From positions 62,001 through 126,000 of the forward strand of contig NZ_CP010537.1 of the NCBI RefSeq assembly GCF_000832305.1: a stretch of DNA of 64,000 nucleotides, in the 5' to 3' direction. Under the pieces are notes generated by a model that saw only the letters and a list, made by a program, of their open reading frames with translations, was not told where the DNA came from and did not search any database. The translations under genes were made by a program, and so were the position numbers. Shown here one piece after another: positions 8,882-17,152 of this stretch. Source of the stretch: Cupriavidus basilensis. Its GTDB lineage: Bacteria; Pseudomonadota; Gammaproteobacteria; Burkholderiales; Burkholderiaceae. Each line of letters opens with the position of its first letter. Within the stretch, counting starts at the first letter, position 1.

Positions 8882-9868
8882 ATGTCCGCATACACCAAGC
8901 CCGCCTCCCGCCTGAAGGTGGTCACCGGCATCGCCGCCGCGGCGCTCGCGCTGCTGGCCGGCCCGGCGCAGGCGGAGTTTCCGGATAAGCCGATTCGCTT
9001 CGTGGTGCCGTTCGCCGCCGGCAGCGCCACGGACCAGCTCGCCCGCGCGATCGGCCAGGCCATTACGGTCGATGCCAAGGTGACGGTGGTGGTCGACAAC
9101 AAGCCCGGCGCCAACGGCTTTATCGCTGCCAGCGACGTGGCCAAGGCCAGCCCGGACGGCTATACCGTGCTGATCAGCACCAACACCACGCATGCGGCCA
9201 ACGAGCATCTGTTCAAGAAGCTGCCCTACGATCCGGTCAAGGACTATGTGCCGGTGACCGCGCTGGGCCGTGGCGGCCAGATCATGGTGGTCAACCCGCA
9301 GTTGCCGGTCAGCAATGTGGGGGAATTCATCGCGCTGGCCAGGAAGGAGCCGGGCAAGCTCAGCTTTGGCAGCGGCAGCTCGTCCTCGCGCATTGCCGGG
9401 GAGCTGTTCCAGCAAATGGCGCATGTGCAGTTGCTGCACGTGCCCTACAAGAGCAACCCGCTGGCCATCACCGACCTGCTGGGCAACCAGATCCAGATGA
9501 TGATCACCGATACCGCCACCGGCCTGCCCCAGGTCAAGAGCGGCAAGCTCAAGGCGCTGGGTGTGTCGGGCAAGACGCGCTCGCCGCTGGCGCCCAATGT
9601 GCCGACCATCGACGAGGCCGGCGTCAAGGGCTATGAGATGAGCTACTGGTTCGCCGCCTACGCGCCGGCCAAGACGCCGCAGCCGGTGGTGGACAAGCTC
9701 AACGCCCTGATGGTGAAGGCCGCCAGGAGCGAGACCGCGGCAAACTTCTACCGGTCCACCGGCACCGACGTGTTCACCAGCACGCCGGCAGAGCTGGCCA
9801 AGTTCCAGGCGCAGGAATCGGCCAAGTGGGGCCGCATCATCAAGGCCGCCAACATCCAGCCTGAATAA
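8882..9868 (+). CDS. Bug-family tripartite tricarboxylate transporter receptor
   Basis: 328 aa. Signal peptide (about 1-31, AGPAQAEF), then the family hallmark FPDKPIRFVVPFAAGSATDQLAR, a NKPGANGFIAASDVAKASPDGYT block, and LLHVPYKSNP. Bug proteins bind carboxylates, aromatics or nicotinate-like ligands in the periplasm; most are orphans without the TctAB membrane partners, as here. It is 101 bp downstream of the AtuA pair on the same strand and likely delivers or senses that pathway's substrate. Confidence 0.9.
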   Translation: MSAYTKPASRLKVVTGIAAAALALLAGPAQAEFPDKPIRFVVPFAAGSATDQLARAIGQAITVDAKVTVVVDNKPGANGFIAASDVAKASPDGYTVLISTNTTHAANEHLFKKLPYDPVKDYVPVTALGRGGQIMVVNPQLPVSNVGEFIALARKEPGKLSFGSGSSSSRIAGELFQQMAHVQLLHVPYKSNPLAITDLLGNQIQMMITDTATGLPQVKSGKLKALGVSGKTRSPLAPNVPTIDEAGVKGYEMSYWFAAYAPAKTPQPVVDKLNALMVKAARSETAANFYRSTGTDVFTSTPAELAKFQAQESAKWGRIIKAANIQPE

Positions 9869-9870
9869 GA

Positions 9871-9894
9871 GGCCATTTCAAAGCGAATCTGGCG
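9871..9894 (+). repeat. Fragment of dispersed repeat family B
   Basis: GGCCATTTCAAA...ATCTGGCG matches the left end of the full element at 43931-44042 with a few mismatches. Only this end is present. Confidence 0.5.
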
Positions 9895-9895
9895 C

Positions 9896-9924
9896 CTCGC
9901 CGTGCGATCCACCCGCACGGCGAG
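9896..9924. terminator. 11-bp perfect hairpin between convergent genes
   Basis: CTCGCCGTGCG pairs with CGCACGGCGAG around a 7-nt loop, 14 bp before the end of the oppositely oriented lipoprotein gene. It probably terminates both transcripts. Confidence 0.5.
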
Positions 9925-9938
9925 CCGGCCAGGCCAGC

Positions 9939-12053
9939 TTACTGGGCCAGCGTCGCCTTGTAGCCCACCGCATACGGCAGCTTGCCGGGCTTGGCGCTGC
10001 CCACCGGCTGCGACAACGCCGTGAACTCCGTCTCGTTGAGCACCGTCAGCCCGCCCAGCGCCGCGGCGGTCCTGCCGCTGCTCACCAAATCGGCGGGGGC
10101 CAGCGCCACCATGGCGGTGGCCCCCGCGCGCACGGCGCTCAGGTAGCTCGCGGTGTCGTCCAGGCGGTAGTTGTCCAGGTTGACGCGCTGGCGCAGCCAG
10201 TCACCCCAGTAAAACTCCGTGAACTCCGTGGCATCCGCCAGTTGCTGGTAGCCGATGTCGCGCGTGAAATACACCAGAGAGCGGTAGCGGTCGTTGCCCA
10301 GGCCGTTGCGCAGGCCGAGCGACGGCGGCAGTTCGGCCGGCGTGGCCGGGCGGTTGGCGGTGTCCTTCAGCCACATCAGCTTGCGCTCGCGCAGCGTGCG
10401 GAAGAACGTGGCGCGATCCTGCGTGGCCAGGTTGTCCTGCACCTTGATCCACATCTTCGCCTGCGGGCCACCATCGGCCGCTTCCCACATGCTGGTGAAG
10501 GTGTGATGGCCGTCGGTCAGGTACGGCTTGCCCGCCGGGCCGATCACCATGGTCTTCATATCCGCGGGCTTGTTGCCGACCGCCTTGGTGCAGGTGAAGG
10601 AGGCGAGATTGTCCAGGCGCGAAGCAGCGGTCGTCGCGCTGGCCTTGTTCTGGCCGTTGGCCTCGCAGGCATCGTCGAACTTCTTGGCCGGGTCGGCAGC
10701 GTAGCGGCCCAGCTTGTAGTAGATCTGGTCGAAGCCGATGGCCGGCTGGGTCGGGCGCAGGTCGGCCAGCGTGACCTGCACGATATCGCCGGCCTTGGCT
10801 TGCAGGTAGGTGGTGGTCGGGGTTTGCGCGGCCAGCGGCGTGCAAACGCCCTGGAGGCGGCGCTTGGCGCCGGGCACGTCACGCAGCTGGTAGGCCAGCT
10901 TGGCGGTGACCGGCAGCAGCGCTAGCGACGCGGCTTGCTGCTGCGCGGCGACGGTGTCCTGCCAGGTTCCGGAGATCAGCCCGTTGGCACCGGTGGCGAT
11001 GGCGCCGCTGGCCCCCATGGCCCCGATGGCCGCGTTGTAGTTCAGCGTGACGTCCGTGGCGATATTATCGGCGGCGAGCCGGTTGCCCGCGATCGACACG
11101 ATGTTGCGGCGGGTGCGGCCGGTGGCCGCGTTGCCGTCGTCCAGCTCGGCCTCGGCGCATAGCCAGTCGCCGTCGGCGGCGCCAGCGGCAATGGCCTGCG
11201 CGCTCTTGAGCACCCAGCTGCCGTTGCGCGGGCTGCCGTCGGCATTGCTGGCGGCTTCGTCGACGAACAGCGTTGCCTGGCCATCCTGGCGTGCCACGAA
11301 GAGGCGGCCGATCTTGCTGCCGCCCAGCGTCACGGCGAAGGCGCCGGGGAAGCGCTGCTGGTCGGCGTCCGCGGCGAGCGTGCCGTTTTCGCCGCCGGCG
11401 CAATTGTCGGCATAGGCGGCACCGGCGCAGGCGCGCACTGTCCCGTTCGCGGAGATCTTGACCTGTCCCACGACGGCCGTGGCGCCTGCCTGGCGCAGAT
11501 AGTTGTAGACGCCCGCGACATCGCTCAGTTGCGCGCCCTTGTTGGCCGCGCTCACGTGGCCCTGGAGCAGCGCGCCGCCGCCCGCGAGGAGGTTGGGCAC
11601 CTGGCCCAGCGCACCGGACAGCACGCCGGAATCGACCACGAACTCAAAGCCGATGGCGCTCGCGGCGGTGGCCAGGGCCGCGGGTACGTCGGCACTGGCC
11701 GCCGCCAGCGTGGTGACTTTGTAGGTGTCGCCGCTACGCGTGTAGCTGCCCACCAGCGTGCCCCCCAGGCCAAAGCGGGAATCGAGAAAGCGCAGCGTGA
11801 CCTGGCCGGCGGCCGGCTGGTCGAGCGCAACGGACACGGTATCGCCGAAGCTCACCGCGCCGACATAGAGCGAGCCGCCCGCCAGCGGCGTGAGCGCGGC
11901 CGGCTGCGTCACCGCGCCGCCATTGCTGCCATTGCCTGCGGTGCTGGCGCCGCCCGCTTGCGCAGCCTGCGTCTGGTCGCCGCCGCCGCAGGCGGCCAGC
12001 GCTGCCGTTGCCAGGGTACAGGCCACTGCAGCCCATTGCTTTCGCTTGATCAT
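9939..12053 (-). CDS. Lipoprotein with C-terminal ParB-like nuclease domain
   Basis: 704 aa from ATG at 12053 (upstream in-frame codons are leader). Lipobox: LATAALAAC followed by GGGDQ, so the mature protein would be an acylated lipoprotein beginning at Cys. About 400 residues of Gly/Ala-rich beta-type sequence follow, without a clear family. The last about 280 residues match the putative ParB-like nuclease family (PF08857 type): DIVQVTLADLRPTQPAIGFDQ, then the signature YLTDGHHTFTSMWEA, then RTLRERKLMWL. Family members are usually secreted or periplasmic, and activity is not demonstrated. Internal Cys pairs suggest disulfides. It is monocistronic; its 5' leader has a 10-bp repeat. Confidence 0.75.
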   Translation of the reverse strand: MIKRKQWAAVACTLATAALAACGGGDQTQAAQAGGASTAGNGSNGGAVTQPAALTPLAGGSLYVGAVSFGDTVSVALDQPAAGQVTLRFLDSRFGLGGTLVGSYTRSGDTYKVTTLAAASADVPAALATAASAIGFEFVVDSGVLSGALGQVPNLLAGGGALLQGHVSAANKGAQLSDVAGVYNYLRQAGATAVVGQVKISANGTVRACAGAAYADNCAGGENGTLAADADQQRFPGAFAVTLGGSKIGRLFVARQDGQATLFVDEAASNADGSPRNGSWVLKSAQAIAAGAADGDWLCAEAELDDGNAATGRTRRNIVSIAGNRLAADNIATDVTLNYNAAIGAMGASGAIATGANGLISGTWQDTVAAQQQAASLALLPVTAKLAYQLRDVPGAKRRLQGVCTPLAAQTPTTTYLQAKAGDIVQVTLADLRPTQPAIGFDQIYYKLGRYAADPAKKFDDACEANGQNKASATTAASRLDNLASFTCTKAVGNKPADMKTMVIGPAGKPYLTDGHHTFTSMWEAADGGPQAKMWIKVQDNLATQDRATFFRTLRERKLMWLKDTANRPATPAELPPSLGLRNGLGNDRYRSLVYFTRDIGYQQLADATEFTEFYWGDWLRQRVNLDNYRLDDTASYLSAVRAGATAMVALAPADLVSSGRTAAALGGLTVLNETEFTALSQPVGSAKPGKLPYAVGYKATLAQ

Positions 12054-12356
12054 CGATCCTTCACCCGTTCGTTGTTTTCGTTTGTTCTCGTGTGTTCTCG
12101 TTTGCCGCCCGCCTGTGGGGGCGGGCGGCGGCAGGGCCACAATCTATGTCGGCTTGATGACGTGCTCGTGACGAAAGGTCTTGAAGCAAAGGCAACCAGG
12201 CCGGTGCGATCGCGGGAACCGGCGCATGCCGAAGCAACCTTGCTGGCGGGAGGGCCGCGCCACCGCTGGCGCGGGAGGCGGGCTACCATGCCGCCAACCA
12301 CTCAACCATGGCCGCGCGGCAGCCTCCGACCGGCCGCAGGCGCACGCAAGGCACGC
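12054..12356. other. Intergenic region between divergent genes, with 10-bp repeat
   Basis: 12071-12100 holds three 10-bp units of the form NTTGTTYTCG (GTTGTTTTCG, TTTGTTCTCG, TGTGTTCTCG), lying in the leader of the lipoprotein gene on the minus strand. The remaining 250 bp has no recognisable gene or clear promoter. Confidence 0.5.
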
Positions 12357-12950
12357 ATGAACGCACCCGCATCGACGTTTCCCGGCTCCCTCGATCCCCA
12401 GGCCCTGATCCGCACCTATATTCGCGCCAAGGACGAGAACCGCCCCCATCTGATGGCGCACGCCTTCGCTGCTGATGCCACGCTGGAGATGACGGTCAAG
12501 TCCGAGGCCATCACGTTCCCGGCACGCAGTGAAGGCCTGGCCACGATCAGCGACGTGCTGGTGCGGCGCTTCGGCCAGAGCTACGACAATGTCTACACGT
12601 TCTGCCTGGCAGAGGCCCCGCCCGCGGCCGATGCGCAACGCTATGGCTGCGACTGGCTGGTCGGCATGACCGACAAGGCCAGCGGCGGCGTGCGCGTGGG
12701 CTGCGGCAGCTACGCGTGGGAGTTCTCCGGGCAAGATGGCGCCCGGCGCGTGCAGGCACTCACCATCGTGATCGAGGCCATGGAGGTGTTGCCCGCCGAC
12801 GCCGCGCAACAGGTGCTGGACGGCTGGCTGGCCCGCCTGCCCTATCCCTGGAGCACTGCCTCGCATGTTTGCGCGCAGGCTCCGGCAGTGGCACAGTTGG
12901 CACCGGCGCTGGCGTATCTGCGTTCCAGCGCGGCGCAAGGCAGCCGTTGA
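12357..12950 (+). CDS. NTF2/SnoaL-like fold protein
   Basis: 197 aa from ATG at 12357; the frame is open far upstream but that part lies antisense to the lipoprotein gene and has no family features. It reads as a cone-fold domain: LIRTYIRAKDENRPHLMAHAFAADATLEMTVKSEAITFPARSEG is the typical NTF2/SnoaL opening (helix, then a conserved acidic strand), and YDNVYTFCL and GSYAWEF are later strands. These proteins act as small isomerases, hydrolases or ligand binders; no catalytic set can be assigned. It is followed closely by a secreted hydrolase gene on the same strand. Confidence 0.6.
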   Translation: MNAPASTFPGSLDPQALIRTYIRAKDENRPHLMAHAFAADATLEMTVKSEAITFPARSEGLATISDVLVRRFGQSYDNVYTFCLAEAPPAADAQRYGCDWLVGMTDKASGGVRVGCGSYAWEFSGQDGARRVQALTIVIEAMEVLPADAAQQVLDGWLARLPYPWSTASHVCAQAPAVAQLAPALAYLRSSAAQGSR

Positions 12951-13002
12951 TCAGGCAGCGGCACGTGGTCTTGCGTGGCTTGCCCTCCTAAAGGATCGTC
13001 CT

Positions 13003-14004
13003 ATGCTCCCGCCCCGCATTGCTGGCCGCCTGACGGCGCTTTCGATGTTCTGCGCCCTCGCCCTTGCCGGTGTGCCCGCGCTGGCGCAGGTCCAGCCGCC
13101 AGCGGCCCCGCCGGCCAAGCAGAAGACCCAGGTGCCCGGCTACTACCGCATGATGCTGGGCCAGTTCGAGGTCACCGCGCTCTATGACGGCTATGTCGAC
13201 CTGGACACCAAGGTGCTCAAGTTCACCAGCCCGGGCGAGGTACAGAGCCTGCTCGCGCGCATGTTCGTGGCCTCCACGCCCGGCATGCAGACCGCTGTCA
13301 ATGCTTACCTTGTCAACACTGGCGCCAACCTGATCCTGGTCGATACCGGCACGGCGGCTTGCTTCGGCCCTACGCTGGGCCGCGTTGTCGAGAACCTGCG
13401 CGCGGCGGGCTATAACCCCGCCCAGGTCGATACGGTGCTGCTGACCCATATGCACGGCGATCACGTGTGCGGCCTGATGGCCGACGGCAAGGCCGTCTTC
13501 GCCAACGCCAACGTGTATGTCGACAAGGCCGAGGCGGGCTACTGGCTGGACGAAGCCAGCGCCGCGCGCGCACCACGGGACGCGCAGTCCTCGTTCGCCA
13601 TGGCGCGCGCCGCCGTCGCCCCTTACCAGGCAGCCGGCCGGCTACGCACCTTTGGCGCGGGCGACCAGCTGGTGGCGGGCGTGAGCGCGGTGCCGGCGCG
13701 CGGGCACACCCCGGGCCACAGTGCCTACCTGTTCAAGTCAGGCAATCAAAGCCTGCTGGTGTGGGGCGATATCGTGCACAGCCACGCGGTGCAGTTCCGC
13801 CGCCCAGAGGTGGCGCTGGAGTTCGACTCGGACAGCACGCAGGCGGTGCGCACGCGCAAGAAGATCTTCGCCGATGCCGCGCGCGGCAAGCTGTGGGTGG
13901 CGGGCGCCCACCTGCCGTTCCCGGGGATCGGCCATGTGCGCGTGGAGAGCAAGGGCTACGCCTGGGTGCCGGTGGAATACGGGCCGGTGCGCACTGACCG
14001 GTAA
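13003..14004 (+). CDS. Secreted metallo-beta-lactamase-fold hydrolase
   Basis: 333 aa from ATG at 13003. Signal peptide about 1-27 (FCALALAGVPALAQ). MBL-fold: NTGANLILVDTGT, the zinc motif LLTHMHGDHVCG (HxHxDH), the third metal His in GHTPGHSAYLF, and the downstream WGDIVHSHAVQF. The N-terminal GQFEVTALYDGYVDL is typical of the quorum-quenching/AHL-lactonase-like branch, though substrate is open (lactone, ester or beta-lactam). It is 52 bp after the NTF2-like gene, possibly one transcript. Periplasmic. Confidence 0.85.
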   Translation: MLPPRIAGRLTALSMFCALALAGVPALAQVQPPAAPPAKQKTQVPGYYRMMLGQFEVTALYDGYVDLDTKVLKFTSPGEVQSLLARMFVASTPGMQTAVNAYLVNTGANLILVDTGTAACFGPTLGRVVENLRAAGYNPAQVDTVLLTHMHGDHVCGLMADGKAVFANANVYVDKAEAGYWLDEASAARAPRDAQSSFAMARAAVAPYQAAGRLRTFGAGDQLVAGVSAVPARGHTPGHSAYLFKSGNQSLLVWGDIVHSHAVQFRRPEVALEFDSDSTQAVRTRKKIFADAARGKLWVAGAHLPFPGIGHVRVESKGYAWVPVEYGPVRTDR

Positions 14005-14035
14005 TATCGATGCGACCCCAGTGCCGCGTTGCCGC

Positions 14036-14470
14036 TTAGCGCTTGAACCCTAGCAACAGCACGCCGGCGCCAACCAGCGCGATGCCGGCCCACTCGCGCA
14101 GATTGGGACGCTCGCCGAGAAAGATCACGGCGAACATCGCCACCAGCAGCAGGCTCAGCTTGTCCACCGGCGCCACCTTCGAGGCATCGCCAATCTTCAG
14201 CGCCCGGAAATAACACACCCATGAGGCGCCCGTGGCAAGTCCGGAGAGCACGAGGAAGATCCACGTCCGCGGCGACAGCGCGAGCGGGTTGCTCCACTTG
14301 CCCGTGAGCACCACGAAAACACTCAGCACCACGATGATCACCGCCGTGCGCACCAGCGCGGCAAGGTCCGAGTTGACGCCTTCCAGCCCGATCTTGGCGA
14401 AGATCGCCGTCAGCGCGGCAAATGCGGCCGACAGCAACGCCCAATGAAACCAACCGGTGGAAGAGGCCAT
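14036..14470 (-). CDS. Single-domain EamA-type (DMT) membrane transporter
   Basis: 144 aa, about five hydrophobic segments. It is one EamA repeat (LLSAAFAALTAIFAKIGLEGVNSDLAALVRT opening; KLSLLLVAMFAVIFLGERPNLREWAGIALVGAGVLLLGFKR closing). Half-size EamA proteins work as homo- or heterodimers and export small metabolites or amino acids. It starts at ATG 14470. It shares orientation with the acetyltransferase gene upstream (54 bp gap) and may be co-transcribed. Confidence 0.8.
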   Translation of the reverse strand: MASSTGWFHWALLSAAFAALTAIFAKIGLEGVNSDLAALVRTAVIIVVLSVFVVLTGKWSNPLALSPRTWIFLVLSGLATGASWVCYFRALKIGDASKVAPVDKLSLLLVAMFAVIFLGERPNLREWAGIALVGAGVLLLGFKR

Positions 14471-14524
14471 GTGTGGTTGTGCGCGATGAAGGGTTGAGCG
14501 GCAGGCCGGCCCGGGGGGCCCGGC

Positions 14525-14914
14525 TCAGGTGCGCCGGCGCTCCATGGCCACCAGCGAGGGCACAAAGCCGAGCTGCCCGAAGAAGGCCGCCTCGGACGAG
14601 CGCCCGGCGCGCAGCACCCACGTGATATCGGGATCCTTGCCGACGATGTGGCGCACCAGCGCGCGGCCGATGCCGCGGCGGCGATGGCTCGGCGTCACTG
14701 CGACCATCGACAGATAGCCGTTGGAGATGTCGTCGCACAGCGCCCGCGCGAAACCCACGATCTCTCCGTTATCGACCGCCACCACCACCCGTTGCGAGTT
14801 GGCGATCAGCCGGGCGAAGCGTTCCGTGTTGGCAACGCGGTGCGCCCACCCATTTGCCGCAAGGAGTTGTCTGGCCGCCTCGATCTCTTCTGGCAGCAGA
14901 TTGCGGATTTCCAT
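14525..14914 (-). CDS. GNAT-family N-acetyltransferase
   Basis: 129 aa from the ATG at 14914, chosen because GGGGAG lies 8 nt upstream; a start 10 codons earlier is possible. It has the GNAT acetyl-CoA loop VTPSHRRRGIGRALVRHIV (Q/RxxGxG/A form) and the strand MVAV before it, ending in FFGQLGFVPS. Substrate unknown; short GNATs like this acetylate small amines or protein N-termini. Confidence 0.85.
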   Translation of the reverse strand: MEIRNLLPEEIEAARQLLAANGWAHRVANTERFARLIANSQRVVVAVDNGEIVGFARALCDDISNGYLSMVAVTPSHRRRGIGRALVRHIVGKDPDITWVLRAGRSSEAAFFGQLGFVPSLVAMERRRT

Positions 14915-15060
14915 CGGGGCTCCCCATGCAAGCAGATACGGCAACTCGGCGCTGCCCTTCTGATGGGGGGCGTCACGAGGCGAGTGCGGCGCGGGGCCGC
15001 AAAAAGACTGCAGGCAGTGTAGCGAGCGCGCGAAGGCCCGTCAATTTGCGGCGGGCCATG

Positions 15061-15088
15061 TTGCTTCCGCTCTGTAGCGGGGTATCAT
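15061..15088 (+). promoter_or_regulatory. Sigma-70 promoter of the AMP nucleosidase gene
   Basis: TTGCTT (15061-15066) and TATCAT (15083-15088) are 16 bp apart. The predicted start falls at the ATG at 15096, so the message would be leaderless from that codon; the ATG at 15087 overlaps the -10 element and is therefore unlikely to be the start. Confidence 0.5.
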
Positions 15089-15095
15089 GTTTCCC

Positions 15096-16583
15096 ATGAA
15101 TGCCTCGATCTTCTCTTCCGCCCATCCGGCCGATCAGCTGGCCGAGTTCTCCGACGCCGACGCGGCGCTGGCTCGCATCCGTGAAATCTACGATGCCTCG
15201 GTCGGCGCGATCCGCGCGCGCTTCGACGCCTTCGCCCAGGGCCAGCCGCTGCCGTCCGCGGCACATGCCTGCTATCCCTACCTGGGCATCTCGGTCAATC
15301 TCGAAACCATGGTCACCGACAGCCGGCCATCCTGGGGCACGGTTGCCTACCCCGGGGTCTACGGCACCACGGTCACCCGCCCCGAACTGCTGGCCGATTA
15401 CTACCGCGACCAGATCGAGCGCCTGATACGCTACCACCGCGTGCCCGTGGTGGTCGGCGTCAGCCGCCGCCCGATCCCGTTGCCGTTCGTCATCGAAGCC
15501 TCCACCACGGACATCAGCTACACCCAGGCGCGCGAGCTCGAAGCCTCGTTCGTGCTGCCCGAGCTGAGCCGCATCGACGACGCCATCGCCAACGGCACCT
15601 ATGAGCCGGTGCCCGGCGAAGCCTGGCCGCTCTCGATGTTTCCCGGCGAGCGCGTGGACCTGGCACTGCAGCGGCTCTATCACTACACCGGCACCGCGCC
15701 TCAGCATTTCCAGCGCTTTGTGCTGTTTACCAACTATCAGCGCTACGTCGACGAATTCATCGCGCTCGGCCGCTCGCTGATGGCCGCCGAAGACGCGCAA
15801 GGCGCGGATGGCTACGCGCGCTTCGTGGAACCCGGCGATGTGGTGCAAGAGCGCGGCGAGGCCGAGCCCGACGACGCCCTGCGCCCGCGCGCGCTGCCGC
15901 AGATGCCCGCCTATCACCTGGTGCGCGAGGACAAGCTTGGCGTCACGCTGGTCAATATCGGCGTGGGCCCGTCCAACGCCAAGACCATGACCGATCACCT
16001 GGCCGTGCTGCGTCCGCATTGCTGGCTGATGGTTGGCCACTGCGGCGGCCTGCGGCGCTCGCAACAACTCGGCGACTACGTCCTGGCGCACGCTTATGTA
16101 CGCGACGACCACGTGCTCGATCACGACCTGCCGCCCTGGGTGCCGGTGCCGCCTATCGCCGAGATCCAGGTCGCGCTGCAAGAGGCCGTGGTGCGCGTGA
16201 CGGGTTTGTCCGGCAACGAGATGAAGACCCGCATGCGCACCGGCACCGTTGTCTCCACCGACGACCGCAACTGGGAGCTCAAGTCCAAGGCGTTGTACGC
16301 CCGCTTCAACCAGTCTCGCGCGATTGCCATCGACATGGAAAGCGCCACTGTCGCGGCCAACGGCTTTCGCCTGCGGGTGCCGTATGGCACCTTGCTATGC
16401 GTGTCCGACAAGCCGCTGCATGGCGAACTCAAGCTGCGCGGCATGGCCAATGCGTTTTATCGGCAGCGGGTGAGCCAGCATATGTCGATCGGGCTGGAGG
16501 CGATTCGCATCTTGCGCGAGGGCGGTGCCGAGCAATTGCACTCGCGAAAGCTGCGCAGTTTTGACGAGCCGGCATTCCGGTAG
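15096..16583 (+). CDS. amn: AMP nucleosidase
   Basis: 495 aa, the normal length for proteobacterial Amn. It hydrolyses AMP to adenine and ribose 5-phosphate, tuning adenylate pools. N-terminal regulatory domain (YPYLGISVNLETMVTDSRPSWGTVAYPGVYGTTVTRP) and C-terminal nucleoside-phosphorylase fold (VTLVNIGVGPSNAKTMTDHLAVLRPHCWLMVGHCGGLRRSQ; IDMESATVAANG carries the conserved Glu and Asp). Start at 15096 is chosen because a -10 element covers the alternative ATG at 15087. A second AMP-consuming enzyme candidate lies at 27-29 kb. Confidence 0.93.
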   Translation: MNASIFSSAHPADQLAEFSDADAALARIREIYDASVGAIRARFDAFAQGQPLPSAAHACYPYLGISVNLETMVTDSRPSWGTVAYPGVYGTTVTRPELLADYYRDQIERLIRYHRVPVVVGVSRRPIPLPFVIEASTTDISYTQARELEASFVLPELSRIDDAIANGTYEPVPGEAWPLSMFPGERVDLALQRLYHYTGTAPQHFQRFVLFTNYQRYVDEFIALGRSLMAAEDAQGADGYARFVEPGDVVQERGEAEPDDALRPRALPQMPAYHLVREDKLGVTLVNIGVGPSNAKTMTDHLAVLRPHCWLMVGHCGGLRRSQQLGDYVLAHAYVRDDHVLDHDLPPWVPVPPIAEIQVALQEAVVRVTGLSGNEMKTRMRTGTVVSTDDRNWELKSKALYARFNQSRAIAIDMESATVAANGFRLRVPYGTLLCVSDKPLHGELKLRGMANAFYRQRVSQHMSIGLEAIRILREGGAEQLHSRKLRSFDEPAFR

Positions 16584-16594
16584 GCAGGCTCCTG

Positions 16595-16624
16595 CCGGCG
16601 TTCCCGTGCGAGCGGGGACGCCGG
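16595..16624 (+). terminator. Terminator-like hairpin after amn
   Basis: CCGGCGTTCCCG pairs with CGGGGACGCCGG (one G-T pair) around a 6-nt loop, starting 12 bp after the stop. Followed by TGTCTT only. Confidence 0.5.
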
Positions 16625-16641
16625 TGTCTTGCATCCCTCAC

Positions 16642-17091
16642 TCACCACGCGCTCGGGCCCCCACGCGCCTTGGCCAGCTTGCCCTCGAAATGCGCCACCA
16701 GGAAGTCAAGGAACGCCCTGACCTTGGCTGACATATTGTGCCGTTGCGGAAACACCGCATGGATGTCGGCGCTCGGCAATGCATAGTCCTCCAGCAGCAA
16801 CACCAGCCGGCCGCTGCGCAGGTATTTCGCGAGATCCCATTCCGCCCGCTGCAAGATGCCTTGCCCGTCGAGTCCCCACGTCAGCGTGACTTCGCCGTCA
16901 TTGCTGCTCAGCGGCCCGCGTAACTTGACCGTTTCGGTTCTCTTCCCCTTGGTGAACCGCCAGATGCCGTAGGCCGAGTCGTTCTGCCGCAGCACGATGC
17001 ATTGATGCCGCGCCAGGTCATGCGGCATGGAAGGCGTTCCGTGCGCCTTCAGGTAGGACGGGGCCGCACAGACCAGCCGGTGGTTCGCCAT
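16642..17091 (-). pseudogene. LysR regulator remnant, effector-domain C-terminal half only
   Basis: 149 codons matching the second half of a LysR substrate-binding domain: NHRLVCAAPSYLKAHGTPSMPHDLARHQCIVLRQ, WGLDGQGILQRAEWDLAKYLRSGRLVLLLEDYALP and a normal C-terminus (VRAFLDFLVAHFEGKL). A stop codon sits two codons before the first Met, and no helix-turn-helix or first half of the domain is found in any frame upstream; the sequence instead runs into the HD-GYP gene within about 60 bp. This looks like a deletion or rearrangement scar. Confidence 0.8.
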
Positions 17092-17152
17092 CAGCTATTG
17101 GCGATATGCCTCGGCAGGCATAGAATCTCGCGCTTCGCCCAGCTTCAGCACC

